Below, piece by piece: positions 1-9,648 of a stretch of 64,000 nt of DNA (positions are counted from its first letter, which is position 1; the number at the start of each line of letters is the position of its first letter). The notes below the pieces were generated by a model, which was not told where the DNA came from, made no database searches, and worked only from the letters and a program-made list of their open reading frames with translations. Source of the stretch: Sphingomonas sanxanigenens DSM 19645 = NX02 (GTDB taxonomy: Bacteria; Pseudomonadota; Alphaproteobacteria; Sphingomonadales; Sphingomonadaceae). Location of the stretch: NCBI RefSeq assembly GCF_000512205.2, contig NZ_CP006644.1:248001-312000 (forward strand). Direction: 5' to 3'. The position numbers were made by a program, and so were the translations under genes.

Positions 1-1
1 G

Positions 2-2221
2 CTGGACGAGAAAGTGGCCCAACTCGTCACCTTGTCGACCACCAAGCGCGATGTGATGGATGGGGCGAGCGCGTTCGATCCGGCGAAGGCGGACACCGCC
101 TATCCCCACGGCATCGGCCAGATCGCACGGCCATCCGATCGCGGCGGCGCTGCAACCGCCAACGACACCGGCACCGAGGTCACCGGCCGCTGGCGCGCGC
201 CGGCGGATACGATCGCTTTCGTCAACGCGGCGCAAAAATGGGCGCGCGAGCGCAGCCGGCTCGGCATCCCGATCCTGTTCCACGAGGAAACCCTGCACGG
301 CTATATGGCGCCGGAGGCGACCAGCTTCCCGCAGGCGATCGCGCTCGCGGGCAGCTTCGATCCCGATCTGATGCGCCGCGTGAGCGCGGTGATCGCGCGC
401 GAGGCGCGCGCGCACGGCACCGCGCTGGCGCTGTCGCCGGTGGTCGACATCGCCCGCGATCCGCGCTGGGGCCGCATCGAGGAGACATTCGGCGAGGATC
501 CCTATCTCTGCGGCGAGATGGGCGTGGCCGCGGTCGAAGGGCTGCAGGGCAACAGCAACATCCTCCAGCCCGGCAAGGTGTTCGCGACGCTCAAGCATAT
601 GACCGGGCACGGCCAGCCGCTGTCGGGCAACAATGTCGCGCCGGCGCCGATCGGGCGGCGCGAACTGCGCGAGAGCTTCTTTCCACCCTTCCGCGCGGTC
701 GTCGAGCGGACCGGCATCGCCGCGGTGATGCCCTCCTATAATGAAATCGACGGGGTGCCGTCGCACGGCAACCGCTGGCTGCTGACCCAGGTGCTGCGCG
801 GCGAATGGGGGTTCGACGGTGCGATCGTCAGCGACTATGCGGCGGTCCCGGAACTTGCGACCTTCCACCATGTCGCCGCCGACATGGGCGATGCGGCGGG
901 GCAGGCGTTGATTGCGGGCGTCGATTGCGACCTGCCGGACGGGGTCGCCTATCGCACGCTTGCCGATCAGGTGCGCGCGGGCAAGGTTCCTTCGGACGCC
1001 GTCGATGCGGCGTGCCGGCGGATGCTGACGATGAAGTTCCGCGCCGGGCTGTTCGAGGCGGACCCCATCGACCCTGCCGCGGCCAGGCGCCTGACGGCCA
1101 ATGCCGAGGCGAAGGCACTGGCGCTGGAGGCTGCGCGGCGTTCGATCGCGCTGCTGGTCAACGACGGCACATTGCCCCTGACGGCCGGCGCGCACAAACG
1201 CGTGGCGGTGATCGGGCCCAATGCGGCGGTCGCACGATTGGGCGGATATTCGTCGCTGCCCACCGGGCCGGTGTCGTTGCTGGAGGGCGTGAAGGCACGG
1301 CTCGCGGGAAAGGCCGAGGTCGTTCATGCGCAGGGGGTGTTCATCACCCGGAGCGAGGATCGTTCGGCGAACGACGTGCTGCTCGCCGACCCCGCGAAGA
1401 ACCGCGCGTTGATTGCGGAGGCGGTCGCAGTGGCGAGGACCGCCGATATCGTCCTGCTGGCGATCGGCGACACCGAGCAGACCAGCCGCGAGGGCTATGC
1501 CAGGAACCATCTCGGCGACCGCACCGATCTGGACCTGCTCGGCGAACAGAACGCGTTGTTCGCGGCGATGAAGGCGACCGGAAAGCCGGTGGTGGTCGTG
1601 GCGCTCAACGGCCGCCCGCCGTCATGGCCGAGCGTCGTCGCAGGCGCCAATGCGCTGCTCGAATGCTGGTATGCCGGGCAGGAGGGCGGAACCGCGATCG
1701 CCGAGGCGCTGTTCGGAGATGTCAATCCGGGCGCCAAGCTGCCCGTCACCGTCATCCGCGACGTCGGCCAGATCCCCTATTTCTACAACCACAAGCCGTC
1801 GGCACGGCGCGGCTATCTGTTCGCGGACAAGGCGCCCCTGTTCCCGTTCGGCTTCGGGCTGAGCTACACGCGGTTCGAGGTCGGCGCGCCCCGGCTTTCC
1901 GCGCCGCGCATCGCTATCGCGGGCACCGTCACCGTCGAGGTGGACGTCGCCAATGTGGGCGAAAGGGCCGGGGACGAGGTGGTCCAGCTCTATGTGCGCG
2001 ATCAGGTCTCGTCGGTCGCGCGGCCGGTGATGGAGCTCAAGGGCTTCGAGCGCGTGACCCTGAAGCCCGGCGAGCGCCGCACGCTCCGCTTCCAGCTCGG
2101 GCCCGCGGCTTTCCGGTTCTGGGATGCCGGCCAGCGCGAGGTGGTCGAGCCGGGCCTGTTCGACATCATGGTCGGGGCGAACAGCCGCGACGTCCAGACC
2201 GCCACTCTCGAAATCGTCTGA
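2..2221 (+). CDS. GH3 family beta-xylosidase/beta-glucosidase, 5'-truncated
   Basis: Exo-acting glycoside hydrolase of family 3, expected to remove terminal xylose or glucose from oligosaccharides. The frame is open from base 2 (LDEKVAQL, the usual start of the GH3 N-terminal domain), so the true start lies before the window; 739 residues are visible. The N-terminal barrel carries the ETLHGY and [14 protein letters not shown] motifs and a KHMTGHGQP motif. The nucleophile is the Asp of VSDYAAV (codon near 832). The C-terminal domain includes WYAGQEGG and [10 protein letters not shown] and ends in a fibronectin-III-like domain. ETLHGY favours beta-xylosidase, but substrate cannot be settled by reading. 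It is 8 bases ahead of D-mannonate dehydratase and probably in its operon. Confidence 0.9.
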   Translation: MDEKVAQLVTLSTTKRDVMDGASAFDPAKADTAYPHGIGQIARPSDRGGAATANDTGTEVTGRWRAPADTIAFVNAAQKWARERSRLGIPILFHEETLHGYMAPEATSFPQAIALAGSFDPDLMRRVSAVIAREARAHGTALALSPVVDIARDPRWGRIEETFGEDPYLCGEMGVAAVEGLQGNSNILQPGKVFATLKHMTGHGQPLSGNNVAPAPIGRRELRESFFPPFRAVVERTGIAAVMPSYNEIDGVPSHGNRWLLTQVLRGEWGFDGAIVSDYAAVPELATFHHVAADMGDAAGQALIAGVDCDLPDGVAYRTLADQVRAGKVPSDAVDAACRRMLTMKFRAGLFEADPIDPAAARRLTANAEAKALALEAARRSIALLVNDGTLPLTAGAHKRVAVIGPNAAVARLGGYSSLPTGPVSLLEGVKARLAGKAEVVHAQGVFITRSEDRSANDVLLADPAKNRALIAEAVAVARTADIVLLAIGDTEQTSREGYARNHLGDRTDLDLLGEQNALFAAMKATGKPVVVVALNGRPPSWPSVVAGANALLECWYAGQEGGTAIAEALFGDVNPGAKLPVTVIRDVGQIPYFYNHKPSARRGYLFADKAPLFPFGFGLSYTRFEVGAPRLSAPRIAIAGTVTVEVDVANVGERAGDEVVQLYVRDQVSSVARPVMELKGFERVTLKPGERRTLRFQLGPAAFRFWDAGQREVVEPGLFDIMVGANSRDVQTATLEIV

Positions 2222-2229
2222 GGACCCTT

Positions 2230-3441
2230 ATGCCGAAGATCGTCAATGCCCGCGTGATCGTCACCTGCCCGGGCAGGAACTTCGTGACCCTGAAGATCGA
2301 GTGCGACGACGGCACCACCGGCGTCGGCGACGCGACCTTGAACGGCCGCGAGCTTTCGGTCGCGAGCTACCTGACCGACCATGTCATCCCCTGCCTGATC
2401 GGCCGCGACGCGCACCGCATCGAGGATATCTGGCAGTATCTCTACAAGGGCGCGTACTGGCGCCGCGGCCCGGTGACGATGACCGCGATCGCCGCGGTCG
2501 ACATGGCGCTGTGGGATATCAAGGGGAAGCTGGCCGGGCTGCCGGTCTATCAGCTGCTGGGCGGTGCGAGCCGCGAGGGGGTGATGGTCTATGGCCATGC
2601 CAACGGCACGACGATCGAGGACACGATCGAGGCCGCGCTCGACTATCAGCGGCAGGGCTACAAGGCGATCCGCGTCCAGTGCGGCGTGCCGGGCATGCCG
2701 AGCACCTATGGCGTCAGCAAGGATCGCTATTTCTACGAGCCGGCGGATGCCGACCTGCCGACCGAGAATGTCTGGAGCACGTCCAAATATCTCCGCATCG
2801 TGCCCGAGCTGTTCGAGGCGGCGCGCGGGGCGCTGGGGTGGGACGTGCACCTGCTGCACGACATCCACCATCGCCTGACCCCGATCGAGGCGGGCCGGCT
2901 GGGCAAGGATCTGGAGCCGTACCGCCCGTTCTGGCTGGAGGATGCGACCCCGGCCGAGAACCAGGAGGCGTTCCGCCTGATCCGCCAGCACACCACCGCA
3001 CCGCTGGCGGTGGGCGAGATCTTCAATTCGATCTGGGACGTCAAGGACCTGATCCAGAACCAGCTGATCGACTATGTCCGCGCGACCGTGGTCCATGCCG
3101 GCGGCATCACCCATCTGCGCCGGATCGCGGCGCTGGCCGACCTCTACCAGATCCGCACCGGCTGCCATGGCGCGACCGACCTGTCGCCGGTGTGCATGGC
3201 CGCCGCGCTCCACTTCGACCTTTCCGTGCCCAATTTCGGCGTGCAGGAATATATGCGCCACACCCCCGAGACCGACGCGGTGTTCCCGCACGCCTACAGC
3301 TTTGCGGACGGCATGATGCATCCGGGCGATGCGCCCGGCCTGGGTGTCGACATCGATGAGGAACTGGCCGCCGGTTACGACTATAAGCGCGCCTTCCTGC
3401 CGGTGAACCGGCTGGAAGACGGCACGATGCACAGCTGGTGA
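2230..3441 (+). CDS. manD: D-mannonate dehydratase, enolase superfamily
   Basis: Dehydrates D-mannonate to 2-keto-3-deoxy-D-gluconate in hexuronate catabolism. The 403-residue protein matches the length of the characterised Novosphingobium ManD. It begins [20 protein letters not shown] and has the mandelate-racemase-like barrel with metal-ligand segments [18 protein letters not shown] and LAVGEIFNS, then the catalytic-loop segment [12 protein letters not shown] and the ManD-typical C-terminus. The start at 2230 is the first ATG after the GH3 stop; the frame is open much further upstream but overlaps GH3 there. Downstream transporter, uronate isomerase and fructuronate reductase supply its substrate, which supports mannonate rather than another sugar acid. 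Kinase and aldolase for the product are not in the window. Confidence 0.93.
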   Translation: MPKIVNARVIVTCPGRNFVTLKIECDDGTTGVGDATLNGRELSVASYLTDHVIPCLIGRDAHRIEDIWQYLYKGAYWRRGPVTMTAIAAVDMALWDIKGKLAGLPVYQLLGGASREGVMVYGHANGTTIEDTIEAALDYQRQGYKAIRVQCGVPGMPSTYGVSKDRYFYEPADADLPTENVWSTSKYLRIVPELFEAARGALGWDVHLLHDIHHRLTPIEAGRLGKDLEPYRPFWLEDATPAENQEAFRLIRQHTTAPLAVGEIFNSIWDVKDLIQNQLIDYVRATVVHAGGITHLRRIAALADLYQIRTGCHGATDLSPVCMAAALHFDLSVPNFGVQEYMRHTPETDAVFPHAYSFADGMMHPGDAPGLGVDIDEELAAGYDYKRAFLPVNRLEDGTMHSW

Positions 3442-3445
3442 TCCG

Positions 3446-4768
3446 ATGAGCGACGCCACCGACGCCGCAGCCGCTGCCCCCGCAACCGCCGTGGCCGCGG
3501 TGCCGCGCCCGGCGGGACGCATACGCTGGCTGATCTGCGGGCTGCTGTTCCTGGCAGTCGTGCTGTCCTACATCGACCGGTTGGTGCTGGGGGTGCTCAA
3601 GCCCCAGCTCGAAACGCTCTATGGCTGGACCAACACCGGTTATGGCGACGTCACCGGCTATTTCCAGGTCTTCTACGGCATCGGCTTCCTCGCCTTCGGC
3701 TGGCTGATCGACCGTATCGGCCCGCGGCTCGGCTATTTGCTGGCGATGGGAAGCTGGACGCTCGGCCATTTCGCGCAGATCCTCGTCACGAGCACCACCG
3801 GCTTCGTCATCGCCCGCATCCCGCTGGCGCTGGGCGAGGCGGGGACATATCCATCGGCGCTCGCCGCCGTCTCGCAATGGTTCCCCAAGAAGGAACGCGC
3901 GCTGGCGATCGGCATCTTCAACGCCGGCGCCAATGTCGGCGCGATCGTCACGCCCCTGCTCGTGTCCTTCATCGTCGCCGGGATGCTGCTCGACTGGCGC
4001 TGGGCGTTCATCATCACCGGCCTGCTCAACCTCGTCTGGCTGGCGGCATGGTGGCGCTTCTATCGCAAGCCCGCAGACCATCCTGCCTTGTCGGCGGAGG
4101 AGCACGCCTATGTGACGGCGGAGCCCGCCGAGGATGTCGGCCGCGCCACCTTCGGCCAGGTGCTGCGTCACCGGCAGACATGGGCCTATATGTCCGGCCG
4201 CTTCCTGATCGATCCGGTGTGGTGGACCTTCCTGTTCTGGCTGCCGGACTTCTTCAACAAGCAATATGGCTATGATCTCAAGAGCTTCGGCCCGCCGCTC
4301 GTCGCCATCTACCTGTTGGCGGACGCCGGTGCGATCGTCGGCGGCTGGTATTCCTCGCACCTGATGACGCGCGGCGTCGCGACGGGCAGGGCGCGCAAGC
4401 GCGCGATGTTCGCCTGCGCGCTGTTCGCGCTCCCGGTGATGTTCGCGGCGCAGGCGGGCAACATCTGGATCGCCGTGCTGCTGATCGGCCTTGCCTGCGC
4501 TGCGCATCAGGGCTTCTCGACCAACCTGTTCGCGCTGCCGGGGGATAGTTTTCCCCGCTACGCGCAGGGCACCCTCATCGGACTCGGCGGTTTCGCCGGT
4601 GCGGCGGGAGGATTCATCGCGTCCAAATCTTTGGGTGTTCTTCTTGACACCGTTGGCAGCTATGAGCCCTTCTTCATCGCCTGCGGCGTCGCGTATCTCT
4701 TCGCGCTCGTCGTGATCCACCGCCTCAATCCGCGCTATGCGGATGTCCAGATGAGTAAACCGGCATGA
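3446..4768 (+). CDS. MFS hexuronate transporter, ExuT-like (ACS family)
   Basis: Inner-membrane 12-helix major facilitator protein, 440 residues, of the anion:cation symporter group that takes up glucuronate, galacturonate or related acids. Visible family marks are a first helix ending LSYIDRLVLGVLKPQL, the loop-2/3 motif GWLIDRIGPRLGY, and WFPKKERALAIGIFNAGANVGA, close to the ACS signature. It starts 4 bases after the mannonate dehydratase stop and its end overlaps the uronate isomerase start, so it is translated within the same operon. The context argues for uptake of glucuronate; the exact substrate is inferred from neighbours. Confidence 0.88.
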   Translation: MSDATDAAAAAPATAVAAVPRPAGRIRWLICGLLFLAVVLSYIDRLVLGVLKPQLETLYGWTNTGYGDVTGYFQVFYGIGFLAFGWLIDRIGPRLGYLLAMGSWTLGHFAQILVTSTTGFVIARIPLALGEAGTYPSALAAVSQWFPKKERALAIGIFNAGANVGAIVTPLLVSFIVAGMLLDWRWAFIITGLLNLVWLAAWWRFYRKPADHPALSAEEHAYVTAEPAEDVGRATFGQVLRHRQTWAYMSGRFLIDPVWWTFLFWLPDFFNKQYGYDLKSFGPPLVAIYLLADAGAIVGGWYSSHLMTRGVATGRARKRAMFACALFALPVMFAAQAGNIWIAVLLIGLACAAHQGFSTNLFALPGDSFPRYAQGTLIGLGGFAGAAGGFIASKSLGVLLDTVGSYEPFFIACGVAYLFALVVIHRLNPRYADVQMSKPA

Positions 4769-6177
4769 CCCGACCGCTTGCCCTCCACCCCGATCGGCTG
4801 TTTCCCGCCGATCCAACCGTTCGCGCCATCGCGCGTTCGCTTTACGAACGGGTGAAGGATCTGCCGATCGTCAGCCCGCACGGTCATACCGACCCGTCCT
4901 GGTTTGCCGGTAACGAGCCGTTCAGCGATCCGGCGAGCCTGCTGATCGTGCCGGACCATTATGTGTTCCGCATGCTCTACAGCCAGGGCATTCCGCTCGA
5001 GAAGCTGGGTGTGCCAACGGTAGACGGGAGCCCGACCTCGACCGATTCGCGGGGCATCTGGAAGATTTTCGCCGAGAACTACCACCTGTTCCGCGGCACG
5101 CCCTCGCGGATGTGGCTCGACTGGGTGTTCGCAGAGGTGTTCAAGCTCGACGTGATCCTCGAGCCCGAGACCGCCGATCTCTATTACGACACGATCGACG
5201 CCGCGCTGAAGACCGACGCCTTCCGCCCGCGGGCGCTGTTCGAGCGCTACAATATCGAGGTGATCGCGACGACCGAGAGCCCGCTCGATCCGCTCGAGCA
5301 CCACAAGGCCATTCGCGAGAGCGGCTGGTCCGGTCGCGTGGTAACCGCTTACCGGCCCGATCCGGTGGTCGATCCGGAAGCCAGGGCCTTCGCCGCGAAC
5401 GTCCGCCGCTTCTGCGAAACGGCGGGCGAGGACGCTTCGAGCTATGCCGGCTATCTCGCCGCGCACCGTTTCCACCGCGCGCGCTTCCGCGAAGCCGGCG
5501 CGACGTCGACCGACCACGGCCACCCCTCCTCGCTGACCGCCGACCTGTCGCCGGACGAAGCCGCCGCGCTCTATGCCCGTGTGCTCGACGCGCCGACGGC
5601 AGCGGAAGCGGAGCTGTTCCGCGCGCAGATCCTCACCGAAATGGCGGGAATGAGCGTCGAGGACGGCATGGTGATGCAGCTTCATCCGGCGGTGCATCGC
5701 AACCACAACGAAGTGGTGCTCGCGCGCTTCGGCCGCGACAAGGGCGGCGACATCCCGACTGCCGGCGAATTCGTCCGTGCGCTCAAGCCCTTGCTCGACC
5801 GCTATGGCAACGATCCGCGGCTCACCCTGATCCTCTTCACGCTCGACGAGGATGTCTATTCGCGCGAACTGGCGCCGCTCGCCGGCCATTATCCGTCGCT
5901 GCGGCTCGGCCCGCCCTGGTGGTTCCACGACAGCCCGGAGGGCATGCGCCGCTTCCGCGAGCGCGCGACCGAGACCGGCGGCTTCTACAACACCGTCGGC
6001 TTCAACGACGATACCCGCGCCTTCCTGTCGATCCCGGCGCGGCACGACGTCGCCCGCCGCATGGACTGCGTGTGGCTCGCGCAGCTCGTCGCCGAGCATC
6101 GCCTGCCGGAAGACGAGGCGCATGACGTCGCCCGTGCCCTGGCCTATGACCTCGTCAAGGCGGCGTACAAGCTGTGA
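4765..6177 (+). CDS. uxaC: uronate isomerase (glucuronate isomerase)
   Basis: Converts D-glucuronate to D-fructuronate (or D-galacturonate to tagaturonate), the first intracellular step of hexuronate breakdown. It is 470 residues, the normal UxaC length, with the amidohydrolase-type metal motif SPHGHTDPSWFAGN near residues 36-49, plus MQLHPAVHRNHN and the C-terminal segments LRLGPPWWFHDSPEGM and GGFYNTVGFNDDTR. Its ATG overlaps the transporter stop (ATGA) and its stop overlaps the GTG of the next gene, indicating translational coupling in the operon. No anomaly is visible. Confidence 0.95.
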   Translation: MTRPLALHPDRLFPADPTVRAIARSLYERVKDLPIVSPHGHTDPSWFAGNEPFSDPASLLIVPDHYVFRMLYSQGIPLEKLGVPTVDGSPTSTDSRGIWKIFAENYHLFRGTPSRMWLDWVFAEVFKLDVILEPETADLYYDTIDAALKTDAFRPRALFERYNIEVIATTESPLDPLEHHKAIRESGWSGRVVTAYRPDPVVDPEARAFAANVRRFCETAGEDASSYAGYLAAHRFHRARFREAGATSTDHGHPSSLTADLSPDEAAALYARVLDAPTAAEAELFRAQILTEMAGMSVEDGMVMQLHPAVHRNHNEVVLARFGRDKGGDIPTAGEFVRALKPLLDRYGNDPRLTLILFTLDEDVYSRELAPLAGHYPSLRLGPPWWFHDSPEGMRRFRERATETGGFYNTVGFNDDTRAFLSIPARHDVARRMDCVWLAQLVAEHRLPEDEAHDVARALAYDLVKAAYKL

Positions 6178-7619
6178 GGCTCTCGACCGAAACGCTCGAC
6201 CGGCTTCCCGCCGATGTCGTCCGCCCCGCCTATGACCGCGCCGCGGTCAGGCCGGGGGTCGTCCACCTGGGCATCGGCGCGTTCCACCGCGCCCACCAGG
6301 CCGCCTATCTCGAAGCCGCGCTGAATTCGGGCGATCTCCGCTGGGGTATCGTCGGCGTCTCGCTGCGCTCCGCCGGCGTGCGCGACCAGATGGTGCCGCA
6401 GCACGGGCTCTATACGATGCTCGTCCGCAATGGCAGCGCCGAGCAGGCGCAGCTCATCGGCGCGGTTCAGACCGTGCTGGTGGCGCCGGAGGACCCCGCC
6501 GCGGTGGTCGCCGCGATCGCGTCGCCCGACACGCATCTCGTGACGCTCACCATCACCGAGAAGGGCTACAAGCTCGATCGGGCGACGGGCGGGCTGCTCG
6601 CCGAGGATGCCGATGTCGCGCACGACATGGCCTCGCTGGCGGCGCCGCGCACCGCGCCCGGCTTCATCGTCGCCGGCCTCGCCGCGCGCCGTGCCGCCGG
6701 GCTGGCGCCGCTGACCGTGATCTCGTGCGACAATCTGCCGCACAACGGCGCGCTGCTGCGCGATGCGGTGCTCGCGATGGCGGCGGCGCATGACGAATCG
6801 CTGGTCGCCTGGATCGCCGCCGCGTGCGCCTTCCCGGCGACGATGATCGACCGGATCGTGCCGGCGACCACCGACGCCGACATCGCGGCGCTCGCCGAGC
6901 GGCTCGGCGTCGAGGATCGCGCGATGGTGAAGACCGAGCCCTTCACCCAGTGGGTGGTCGAGGACAGGTTTGCCGGCGAGCGCCCCAATCTGGCGGCGTT
7001 CGGCGTGCAACTCACCGATCGGGTCGCACCGTGGGAAGACGCCAAGCTGCGCCTGCTCAACGGCGCGCACTCCGGCATCGCCTATCTCGGCGGGCTTGCG
7101 GGCGATGCCTTCGTCCATGAGTTCGTCAGCCGTCCGGCGGGCCGCCGCTTCGTCGAGGCGCTGTGGGATGAGGCGCAGGTGACGCTCGATCCGCCGGCGG
7201 GGCTGGATATCCCGGCCTATCGCGCCGAGCTGATGGCGCGTTTCGCCAACCCCTCGCTGCAGCATCGCACCCGCCAGATCGCGATGGATGGCTCGCAGAA
7301 GCTGCCGCAGCGGCTGCTTGCGGGCATCGCCGAACGCCGCGCGAAGGGGCTGCCCGTCGCCGCGCTGGCGCTGGCGGTCGCGGCGTGGATGCGCTGGCAG
7401 GCCGGGGTGACCGACGCGGGCGAAAGCTTCGCGGTCGATGATCCGCTCGCCGCATCGCTGGGGGCCGCCCATGCCGCCGCGGCGACGCCGGCGGAGCGGG
7501 TCGCGGCGCTGCTCGATGTGCTCGGCGTCGCGCTCGACGACGAAGCCAAGGCGGCGATCGCCGTGCGCCTCGACACGATCGAACGGTCGGGCGCGCGGGC
7601 GGCCGTGGAAGCGCTGTGA
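6174..7619 (+). CDS. uxuB: D-fructuronate reductase (mannitol dehydrogenase family)
   Basis: NADH-dependent reductase of the long-chain mannitol dehydrogenase family, 481 residues, expected to turn D-fructuronate into D-mannonate for the dehydratase encoded upstream. It has the N-terminal Rossmann region (HLGIGAFHRAHQAAYLE), VISCDNLPHNG, and the family signature around KLRLLNGAHSGIAYLGGL with the catalytic Lys, Asn and His. The GTG start at 6174 overlaps the uxaC stop (GTGA). It is the last gene of the hexuronate operon and is followed at once by a strong hairpin. Tagaturonate or mannitol activity cannot be excluded, but neighbours favour fructuronate. Confidence 0.92.
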   Translation: MRLSTETLDRLPADVVRPAYDRAAVRPGVVHLGIGAFHRAHQAAYLEAALNSGDLRWGIVGVSLRSAGVRDQMVPQHGLYTMLVRNGSAEQAQLIGAVQTVLVAPEDPAAVVAAIASPDTHLVTLTITEKGYKLDRATGGLLAEDADVAHDMASLAAPRTAPGFIVAGLAARRAAGLAPLTVISCDNLPHNGALLRDAVLAMAAAHDESLVAWIAAACAFPATMIDRIVPATTDADIAALAERLGVEDRAMVKTEPFTQWVVEDRFAGERPNLAAFGVQLTDRVAPWEDAKLRLLNGAHSGIAYLGGLAGDAFVHEFVSRPAGRRFVEALWDEAQVTLDPPAGLDIPAYRAELMARFANPSLQHRTRQIAMDGSQKLPQRLLAGIAERRAKGLPVAALALAVAAWMRWQAGVTDAGESFAVDDPLAASLGAAHAAAATPAERVAALLDVLGVALDDEAKAAIAVRLDTIERSGARAAVEAL

Positions 7620-7624
7620 GCCGA

Positions 7625-7657
7625 GCCCCGCGCCGGCGCACAGCGCCGGCGCGGGGC
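7625..7657 (+). terminator. perfect 15-bp hairpin after the hexuronate operon
   Basis: Arms GCCCCGCGCCGGCGC and GCGCCGGCGCGGGGC flank a three-base loop just behind the uxuB stop and are followed by CGTTTG. The stem is very stable but the T-tract is short, so it may act as a terminator or as a 3' RNA-stabilising structure. Confidence 0.6.
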
Positions 7658-7857
7658 CGTTTGCGCAGCACAGGGCGGAAGGGGCGGGCGCCGAATCGCC
7701 CGCCAAATTCGCAGATCGGGCCGCCCCCTTTTCGCCCCCCGATCACCCCCTTATACCCCCGATCGACCCCCTCTCGTGCACGTCCCAGCGCAGCGTGACG
7801 GTGCCGCCCGCGCGCCACGGAATCGTCGATCGGCATGTCATGCCGGATGGTCAGTCC

Positions 7858-7886
7858 TTGACGATCCGTGGTCTGACATCTATGGT
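7858..7886 (+). promoter_or_regulatory. candidate sigma-70-type promoter
   Basis: TTGACG (7858-7863) and TATGGT (7881-7886) are separated by 17 bases, a good match to a housekeeping promoter. It faces the SGNH esterase gene and is overlapped downstream by a LacI-type palindrome. The preceding bases 7658-7857 hold no gene I can support. Confidence 0.5.
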
Positions 7887-7890
7887 CACG

Positions 7891-7904
7891 TGATAGCGCT
7901 AACA
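7891..7904 (+). promoter_or_regulatory. LacI-family operator candidate
   Basis: TGATAGCGCTAACA is palindromic apart from one base pair and carries the TAGCGCTA core seen in many LacI/GalR-family operators of proteobacterial sugar genes. It sits 5 bases after the -10 box of the promoter at 7858-7886, over the expected transcription start, where a bound repressor would block initiation. The cognate LacI-type regulator is not in the window. Confidence 0.55.
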
Positions 7905-7952
7905 AAAAGCGTGCCCGACGATCGAAGCGGGCGTGTTTGCGGAGGAGGAAAG

Positions 7953-8168
7953 ATGAAGGCCCATGACCCGTCATGCCGTGCGCGGAGCCCCGCCGGGGCG
8001 GTCGCGTTCAACGCAGCGGCGACGACGCCCCCTCCCGTCCGATCAGCGCGCATCTTCGAAAACCCCGGCACGGCGCCGGCGGCGTCCGGCAAGACGATCC
8101 TCGACACCACCACGGATCCCTCCCGTGAGGATGGTCTGCCTTCCGTGAACCGCCACGCCAGCGTCTGA
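7953..8168 (+). CDS. short leader ORF, function unknown
   Basis: A 71-codon frame behind a very strong ribosome-binding site (GGAGGAGGAA, 7941-7950) in the transcript expected from the LacI-type promoter. The translation is Ala/Pro/Arg-rich, has no signal peptide, domain or recognisable family, and overlaps an equally open alternative frame (7963-8148). It may be a translated leader, a decayed gene start left by a deletion, or noncoding. The strong ribosome-binding site is the only real support. Confidence 0.3.
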   Translation: MKAHDPSCRARSPAGAVAFNAAATTPPPVRSARIFENPGTAPAASGKTILDTTTDPSREDGLPSVNRHASV

Positions 8169-8244
8169 TCCTCGCAGCCCCCTGTTGCGAACATCCTGCG
8201 GGTCGGTCTCTATGGGCCGGCCCGCATTTTTTTTGGAGAATGAG

Positions 8245-9456
8245 ATGCGTGTCGCACTCGCCTCATGCCTGACCCCGCTGCTCTTCGCCGCCGCGCCGGC
8301 GGCCGCCGGCACCTGCCCGTGGCTGCCGGCCTGGGGCTCTTCGCAGATGGCACCGGATGCCGCCAACAGCCTGCCCGACGGCGCGCTGGCCGACGCGACG
8401 CTGCGCCAGATCGTGCGCCCCTCGATCGCCGGCGCGCGGGTGCGCGTGCGCCTCTCGAACGCGTTCGGGCGCGCGCCGCTGCGCATCGGCGCGGCGACGC
8501 TGGCGCGATCGGCGGACAATCGATCGGCGCGCATCGACGTGGCGACGCTGCGCGCGCTGGCGTTCGCCGGCGCGGCCGGGGTGGTGATCCCGCCGGGCGG
8601 CGACTGGCTGAGCGATCCGGTGACGCTGCCGGTCGCGGCGTTCGACGATCTGGCGGTGACGGTGCATGTGCGCGGCCAGCCCGAGGTCCAGACCGCGCAC
8701 CCCGGTTCGCGCGCGACCTCCTACGTCGCCAAGGGCGACCAGGCGCGGGCAGGGGATCTCGCCGGCGCGACGCCGACCGACCACTGGTTCCTGCTCTCGG
8801 GGATCGAGGTGGAGACCTGCTCGGCAAAGGGCGCGGTCGTCGCGCTCGGCGACTCGATCACCGACGGCCGCGGCTCGACCACCAACGGCAACGACCGCTG
8901 GACCGACCTGCTGGCGCGACGGCTGGGCGGCAGGGCGGCGGTGATCAACCAGGGCATCGGCGGCAACCGCGTGCTGCTCGACGGGCTGGGGCCGAACGCG
9001 CTGGCGCGGCTCGATCGCGACGTGCTGGCGCTGCCGGGCGTCCGCCACCTCGTGCTGCTGGAGGGCATCAACGACATCGGCACCCTGGCGCGCGAGGCGC
9101 CCGCGACCGCCGAGCAGCACCGCGCGCTGGTGGCGCACCTGACCGGCGCCTACGCGCAGATCGTGGCGCGCGCCCGCGCGCGGGGCATCAAGGTGCATGG
9201 CGCGACGTTGCTGCCGTTCCGGGGCAACGACTATTACCACCCGGATGCCGCGACCGAGGCGGACCGGCAGGCGGTCAACGCCTGGATCCGGACGCCGGGC
9301 AATTTCGACTCGGTGATCGATTTCGACCGGGTGATGCGGGATCCGGCGCGGCCGGATCATCTCAATCCGGCGTTCGATACCGGGGATGGGCTGCATCCCA
9401 ATCCGGCCGGGTTCAGGGCGATGGCGGACGCGGTGGATTTGAGGGTGCTGGAGTGA
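8245..9456 (+). CDS. secreted SGNH/GDSL hydrolase (acetylesterase-like)
   Basis: Serine esterase of the SGNH superfamily, 403 residues, exported by a signal peptide (about residues 1-21, ending AAPAAAG). Block I is VVALGDSITDGRG with the nucleophilic Ser, block II INQGIGGNRVL, block III LEGINDIG, and block V DGLHPNPAG with catalytic Asp and His. A 190-residue N-terminal region precedes block I, as in esterases annotated for plant polysaccharide deacetylation. The start at 8245 follows GGAG at 8235-8238. Next to glucuronoxylan enzymes it probably removes acetyl or similar ester groups from oligosaccharides in the periplasm; the exact substrate is unknown. Confidence 0.85.
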   Translation: MRVALASCLTPLLFAAAPAAAGTCPWLPAWGSSQMAPDAANSLPDGALADATLRQIVRPSIAGARVRVRLSNAFGRAPLRIGAATLARSADNRSARIDVATLRALAFAGAAGVVIPPGGDWLSDPVTLPVAAFDDLAVTVHVRGQPEVQTAHPGSRATSYVAKGDQARAGDLAGATPTDHWFLLSGIEVETCSAKGAVVALGDSITDGRGSTTNGNDRWTDLLARRLGGRAAVINQGIGGNRVLLDGLGPNALARLDRDVLALPGVRHLVLLEGINDIGTLAREAPATAEQHRALVAHLTGAYAQIVARARARGIKVHGATLLPFRGNDYYHPDAATEADRQAVNAWIRTPGNFDSVIDFDRVMRDPARPDHLNPAFDTGDGLHPNPAGFRAMADAVDLRVLE

Positions 9457-9609
9457 ACCTTATGTCCTCGCCGGCGCGCAGCGCGGGGGGAGGGGACCAT
9501 TTGCGCAGCAAAGGGGGGAGGGGCAGGTGCCGGACTTATCCGATCGAAGGATATGGGGGCGGCGGACTCCGAGCCGGCCTCTCCACCACGCGCTGGCGCG
9601 CGCGGTCCC

Positions 9610-9634
9610 CCTCCCCGAGCAAAGCTCGGGGAGG
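9610..9634. repeat. intergenic 11-bp perfect hairpin
   Basis: CCTCCCCGAGC and GCTCGGGGAGG flank AAA between the convergent SGNH esterase and sugar porter genes. It lacks a T-tract in the right place for either strand, so it looks like a repeat-type hairpin. The surrounding 9457-9648 is otherwise G-rich filler with no gene. Confidence 0.5.
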
Positions 9635-9648
9635 AAAAACCCAGGCGC

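Noticed and set aside
805-3441. Very long frame running into mannonate dehydratase from within the GH3 gene
   Set aside because: Only the part from 2230 encodes a recognisable protein; the upstream part is an out-of-frame reading of GH3.
9610-9634. Hairpin considered as terminator of the sugar porter gene
   Set aside because: On the minus strand the T-run precedes the stem rather than following it.
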